A stretch of 45,475 nt of DNA, taken from the IMG/VR virus record IMGVR_UViG_3300025778_000024, positions 1 through 45,475 of that record, one strand, 5' to 3'. Positions 42,713 to 45,475 of the stretch are shown here, piece by piece (within the stretch, counting starts at the first letter, position 1; the number at the start of each line of letters is the position of its first letter). Source of the stretch: a virus. The notes under the pieces were generated by a model. The model saw only the letters and a list, made by a program, of their open reading frames with translations. It did no database searches and was not told where the DNA came from. Both the position numbers and the translations under genes were made by a program.

Positions 42713-43948
42713 TTAGAAGTTGTAGTACTGGGTAAGACCAAACAAGCCAGTTGCAGACTGGACATTGTAGGCCTGAGGTATCTGGCGGAACACATACTTG
42801 TTCGTGCCAGTAGACGGCGTGAGATTGACGCCCGACGCATTCGCAAGGTCAATCGTGCCACGGACATCGCCCGTTGTGGCGGACGGTGTAGTACGGTCAG
42901 CAGGTAAGAACCCGTTTGCAGCAAAGCCCGTGTTAACCGCTGGTGCAGTCTGAGAGTTACCAGAGTTAACAACAACTTCTGCTGAGGTATCTGAACGGAT
43001 TGGCAAGCCAACAATTGCAGTCGTACCAACAGAGTAAGCGTGGGTCGTATCAGCCGTGCCGCCGGAAAGCACCACAGACTTGATATACTTAAACGCCTTC
43101 TTGCCGTTTACTGCGTTACCCGCTGAAATCGTGATGGCTTCAGACATTGGATATCCGTAGACATCGTAGCCGTTAACCGTCGCGGTTGCATAAGTGGCGC
43201 TGGCTGCTGCAGTAACGCTTACTGCACGGCCAACCATTGCCATTGGGTTCCAAAGCCAAATTGATGGCGTCTGGATGTTTGTTGGGATTGCGCAAGATTG
43301 CACGTTTGGATAGGCCAAAGTAACCGTACCAGACGTGAATGTTACGTTCTGACTTAGCTGATAAGTACCAGTCTGTCCGTTACCAACCGTTGATGAAGTT
43401 CCTGTCGTCGTAATCTGAGAACCGATATAGACGCCAGAAGTTGCACCAAGGGTTCCGCCTGTCACCGTCGTAGAAGAGGACAGAAGAACCATTCCCGGAC
43501 CAATTGGCATGCCACTGTTTGCCGTAACAGTCAGGATACCGTTCGTTGCTGAAGCGGTAACTGAAGCATAGGCATCAAGTGCCAAAACCGTGTCCGTGGC
43601 GCCCGTATCTGACCGGGTAAAGTTGGACGAATAGTAGACGCCAGTAGTAGCGGAGTTAGTCGTAACAAGCGAAAGAGTCGCGCTTGTTGGATTTGCAGAG
43701 GCAACAATTGCTGCCGCTGCGTTTGTGTATGGGACACCCGTGAACGAAACAATGTCACTAAAGCCATACCAGCCAAAGTCTTGAGCGGACTGCGCTTCAC
43801 CCGGAAGGTAGGTGAATGGAAAACGCGGATCAAGGATGCCGCCCCCCGCATAAAATAGCGAGGAGCCTAAGTCAGGGTTGTAGTCCGATGGTTGCGATGG
43901 GTTTTGCCCAAATACAATCAGTGGACCGGAGAATGCTGTATCAGCCAT
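42713..43948 (-). CDS. Structural protein, likely capsid-associated
   Basis: This 411-aa protein begins MADTAFSGPLIVFGQNPSQP and then has DPRFPFTYLPGEAQSAQDFG. Residues about 80-260 are Thr/Ser/Gly-rich and beta-like (TATVNGYDVYGYPMSEAITI and others). The part from residue 260 on contains AVNGKKAFKYIKSVVLSGGT and a final QIPQAYNVQSATGLFGLTQ. No family is named. It is encoded directly after the major capsid gene and probably decorates or joins the head. Confidence 0.65.
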   Translation of the reverse strand: MADTAFSGPLIVFGQNPSQPSDYNPDLGSSLFYAGGGILDPRFPFTYLPGEAQSAQDFGWYGFSDIVSFTGVPYTNAAAAIVASANPTSATLSLVTTNSATTGVYYSSNFTRSDTGATDTVLALDAYASVTASATNGILTVTANSGMPIGPGMVLLSSSTTVTGGTLGATSGVYIGSQITTTGTSSTVGNGQTGTYQLSQNVTFTSGTVTLAYPNVQSCAIPTNIQTPSIWLWNPMAMVGRAVSVTAAASATYATATVNGYDVYGYPMSEAITISAGNAVNGKKAFKYIKSVVLSGGTADTTHAYSVGTTAIVGLPIRSDTSAEVVVNSGNSQTAPAVNTGFAANGFLPADRTTPSATTGDVRGTIDLANASGVNLTPSTGTNKYVFRQIPQAYNVQSATGLFGLTQYYNF

Positions 43949-43960
43949 AGTGCCTTCTCC

Positions 43961-44875
43961 TTACGAGGTTGGGAACGAGCCGTAGATCGCGCGCCAGTTG
44001 TAGTAACCAAACGAGTAACGCTCGTAGCCCTTAACAAGCAAGTTGTCAGTGACAAAATCGACTTGCATGTCTGTTTCGAACTTAATGCGTTCCATATACG
44101 CCAAACCATCAATGTTGGTGAGGAGGAACCAAGCGTAAGCTGAGGTCAAGAAGTCGTTGACCATATAGCCTTCGCTGAGACCACCTGCCGTCATCATGAT
44201 CGCGTTGACGTCGTTGTCCGCAGTACCCGGACGCAATTCAGTCTTCGTGAGACGGATTGCAACTGGTTCCAACTGTGGAGGAACGATTAGTTTGCGGCCA
44301 CGGGCAAAGATTTTCAAGCCAGCCTGATCTTTGAAGTTCGTGCGGACTGCAATCATTGCATTCAGCAAGGTGGCTTCGTTCAAGTCAACCTGAGTCGTTG
44401 GCGTGTTAGCAACCGTACCACCGTCAATAGGATGCGCCGTGGAGCAGAGTGCTACACCGTCACCGCCAACTGCTGCGTTGTACGTCGTTGCCGTGTTGAG
44501 GATGTTCGCGCCATAGATTTCCTTAGTCTGCTGGAAAGATTCCACGAGGCCAAGGTTGGATGGCATGAACTGGGTCTTGTAGAGGTTATCGTCAATCGCC
44601 TTGCGGGTGATTGCGTAACCCAGAGCAATTTCCGTATGCTCTTGGTTCCAGACGAAGCGTTCGCCAGCGTTAGAATCAAAAGCGGTCTGGCCGCCTTCAG
44701 TCTTAAGCTGTGCGAGGCCAAGGTAACGCATTTCTGCCGTGCGTTCCAAAGCCATTTTGGATTCATGCTTCGTGAAGATTTTGTCGTACTGAGATGAAAT
44801 CATCTCGTACTTGCCTTCTACCCCGCGTAGGCCGGGAAGGAGAAGGTCACGGATCTGTGAGAGATTAACAGCCAT
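43961..44875 (-). CDS. Major capsid protein, HK97 fold (gpT-like)
   Basis: This 304-aa protein begins MAVNLSQIRDLLLPGLRGVE. An E-M-I-S-S-Q-Y-D-K-I-F segment follows (about residues 23-33), then GLAQLKTEGGQTAF and a LYKTQFMPSNLGLVESFQQT helix. The later part has L-C-S-T-A-H-P-I-D-G-G (about 140-150) and a long beta region with IFARGRKLIVPPQLEPVAIR and D-N-D-V-N-A-I. This order and the 'A-H-P-x-x-G-G' block match Mu gpT-like HK97-fold capsid proteins. No scaffold or protease gene is visible nearby; a longer N-terminal scaffold region is absent, so a separate scaffold may lie outside the window. Confidence 0.8.
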   Translation of the reverse strand: MAVNLSQIRDLLLPGLRGVEGKYEMISSQYDKIFTKHESKMALERTAEMRYLGLAQLKTEGGQTAFDSNAGERFVWNQEHTEIALGYAITRKAIDDNLYKTQFMPSNLGLVESFQQTKEIYGANILNTATTYNAAVGGDGVALCSTAHPIDGGTVANTPTTQVDLNEATLLNAMIAVRTNFKDQAGLKIFARGRKLIVPPQLEPVAIRLTKTELRPGTADNDVNAIMMTAGGLSEGYMVNDFLTSAYAWFLLTNIDGLAYMERIKFETDMQVDFVTDNLLVKGYERYSFGYYNWRAIYGSFPTS

Positions 44876-44888
44876 AGTACCTTACTCC

Positions 44889-45475
44889 TTAGCTGATGCC
44901 AGTTGGGCCAGCGCCGTTGCTGCGTAGCCATTCGTTGTTGAAGCCAACAATGACGTTGCAGTACTGCGAGGTTGGATCGCCGCCGTTTTGAACACCAACT
45001 TGGTAATCAATGACGACGAATGGGAAGGTTGCAGTCGTCGCAAGCGACGAAAGATATGCACCGGAACGACCCGTGGACGTGTTGCCCGTACCAATGGAGA
45101 ACTGGGCATATTGGCCCTGAACGCCAGAAGTTTGCGTGGAAAGCGTACCCGTGATTGGGAACGACGACGTGCTGGTCTGGACGATGAAACGAGCGTTTGG
45201 ATCATCAATGACGTAAGCTTCTACGTCGCCAGTTGCACCGGAGCCGGGCCAATAGCTGGACCAGACCGTGCGGCCAAGAGATGTGTTGAGGTATTTGCAA
45301 CCAACAAAAATACCCGCGAGGGTCGTTGAGCCGGGCGAAGCCTGAACAATGTAACCGTTGGCGCTGCTTACCGCTGGCATTACTGGATCGCCAGTGTAGA
45401 TAGCACCTGAACTCGACGCAATACGGCGTACGGATTGAGCGAACGTAGGCGCACCACCCGCACCACCCTGATACT
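44889..45475 (-). CDS. Structural protein, 5' end off window
   Basis: The frame is open from the window edge (45473) to its stop at 44889. The visible part begins YQGGAGGAPTFAQSVRRIAS and then has YTGDPVMPAVSSANGYIVQA, IFVGCKYLNTSLGRTVWSSY and AYVIDDPNARFIVQ. An internal ATG at 45380 exists, but the upstream part reads as normal protein with no stop, so the true start is outside. The 'Y-x-G-D-P-V' and 'G-C-x-Y-x-x-x-x-x-x-R-T-V-W-S-x-Y-W-P-G' blocks occur in a family encoded near capsid genes in many podoviruses. A head structural role is inferred. Confidence 0.7.
   Translation of the reverse strand, partial: YQGGAGGAPTFAQSVRRIASSSGAIYTGDPVMPAVSSANGYIVQASPGSTTLAGIFVGCKYLNTSLGRTVWSSYWPGSGATGDVEAYVIDDPNARFIVQTSTSSFPITGTLSTQTSGVQGQYAQFSIGTGNTSTGRSGAYLSSLATTATFPFVVIDYQVGVQNGGDPTSQYCNVIVGFNNEWLRSNGAGPTGIS

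Noticed and set aside
1-45475. Temperate lifestyle inferred from the XRE and HTH regulators
   Set aside because: No integrase, excisionase, attachment site or partition ATPase gene was found in the window, and lytic phages also encode Cro-like proteins. The lifestyle is left open.

Overview
The window is part of the genome of a tailed double-stranded DNA phage or prophage. It carries an HK97-fold major capsid protein, head-tail adaptor and nozzle-like proteins, very long tail fibres, large internal (ejection-type) virion proteins, a holin/endolysin pair, a terminase small subunit and a phage replication/recombination module. No long contractile or flexible tail genes (tape measure, sheath, tube) are visible, so a short-tailed (podovirus-like) virion is the best inference. 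A GcrA-family regulator (a family largely confined to Alphaproteobacteria) and a GTA-type 3TM holin next to a GH108 endolysin point to an alphaproteobacterial host. No integrase, portal or terminase large subunit lies in the window, and both ends cut through minus-strand genes, so lifestyle and genome ends cannot be decided here.

Layout. (i) 1-3442, minus strand: fifteen small, mostly unrecognised genes joined by ATGA/TGATG overlaps, including a DUF551-like protein and one with a twin-arginine signal. (ii) 3443-4974: about 1.5 kb without a convincing gene, full of inverted and direct repeats, ending in an array of 18-20 bp sites phased at about 21-22 bp. (iii) 4975-6117, minus: terminase small subunit and two small genes. 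(iv) 6301-11821, plus: about twenty small early-type genes, many behind their own sigma70-like promoter; these promoters carry the same asymmetric box (GCTTCAGCAT or close variants) in the 17-bp spacer, followed by a shared leader (AACAACGGAG); the block ends with the GcrA-like gene. (v) 11730-16715: a metallophosphoesterase, a small HTH protein, then a minus-strand replication operon (81-aa protein, XRE regulator, RusA resolvase, DnaA-domain-IV protein, SF2 helicase, Zn-ribbon/Toprim primase). (vi) 16816-20059, plus: recombination operon (Gp157-like, ERF annealase, SSB-like protein, PD-(D/E)XK-like and HNH nucleases) ending in a signal-bearing lytic transglycosylase. (vii) 20056-45475, minus: late genes, read from right to left as structural protein, major capsid, small head proteins, gp4-like adaptor, long fibre, Gly-rich adhesin, lysis cassette, second adaptor, nozzle, GNAT and two very large internal proteins.

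The most striking signal is regulatory. The 10-mer GCTTCAGCAT was found by eye ten times (either strand), all between 4.6 and 16.9 kb, where about 0.09 copies would be expected by chance in the whole window. It sits inside promoter spacers, in a helically phased array beside the terminase gene, at the start codon of the DnaA-like gene and inside a few early coding regions. This resembles a dispersed operator/'stoperator' system coupled to a possible origin, partition or packaging site. The binding protein is not identified. Other notable points are a perfect DnaA box in one of these promoters together with a phage protein that is only DnaA domain IV, an S74 autoprotease/chaperone module in the middle of an ejection-type protein while the long fibre lacks one, and a structural gene whose only well-placed start codon is ATC.
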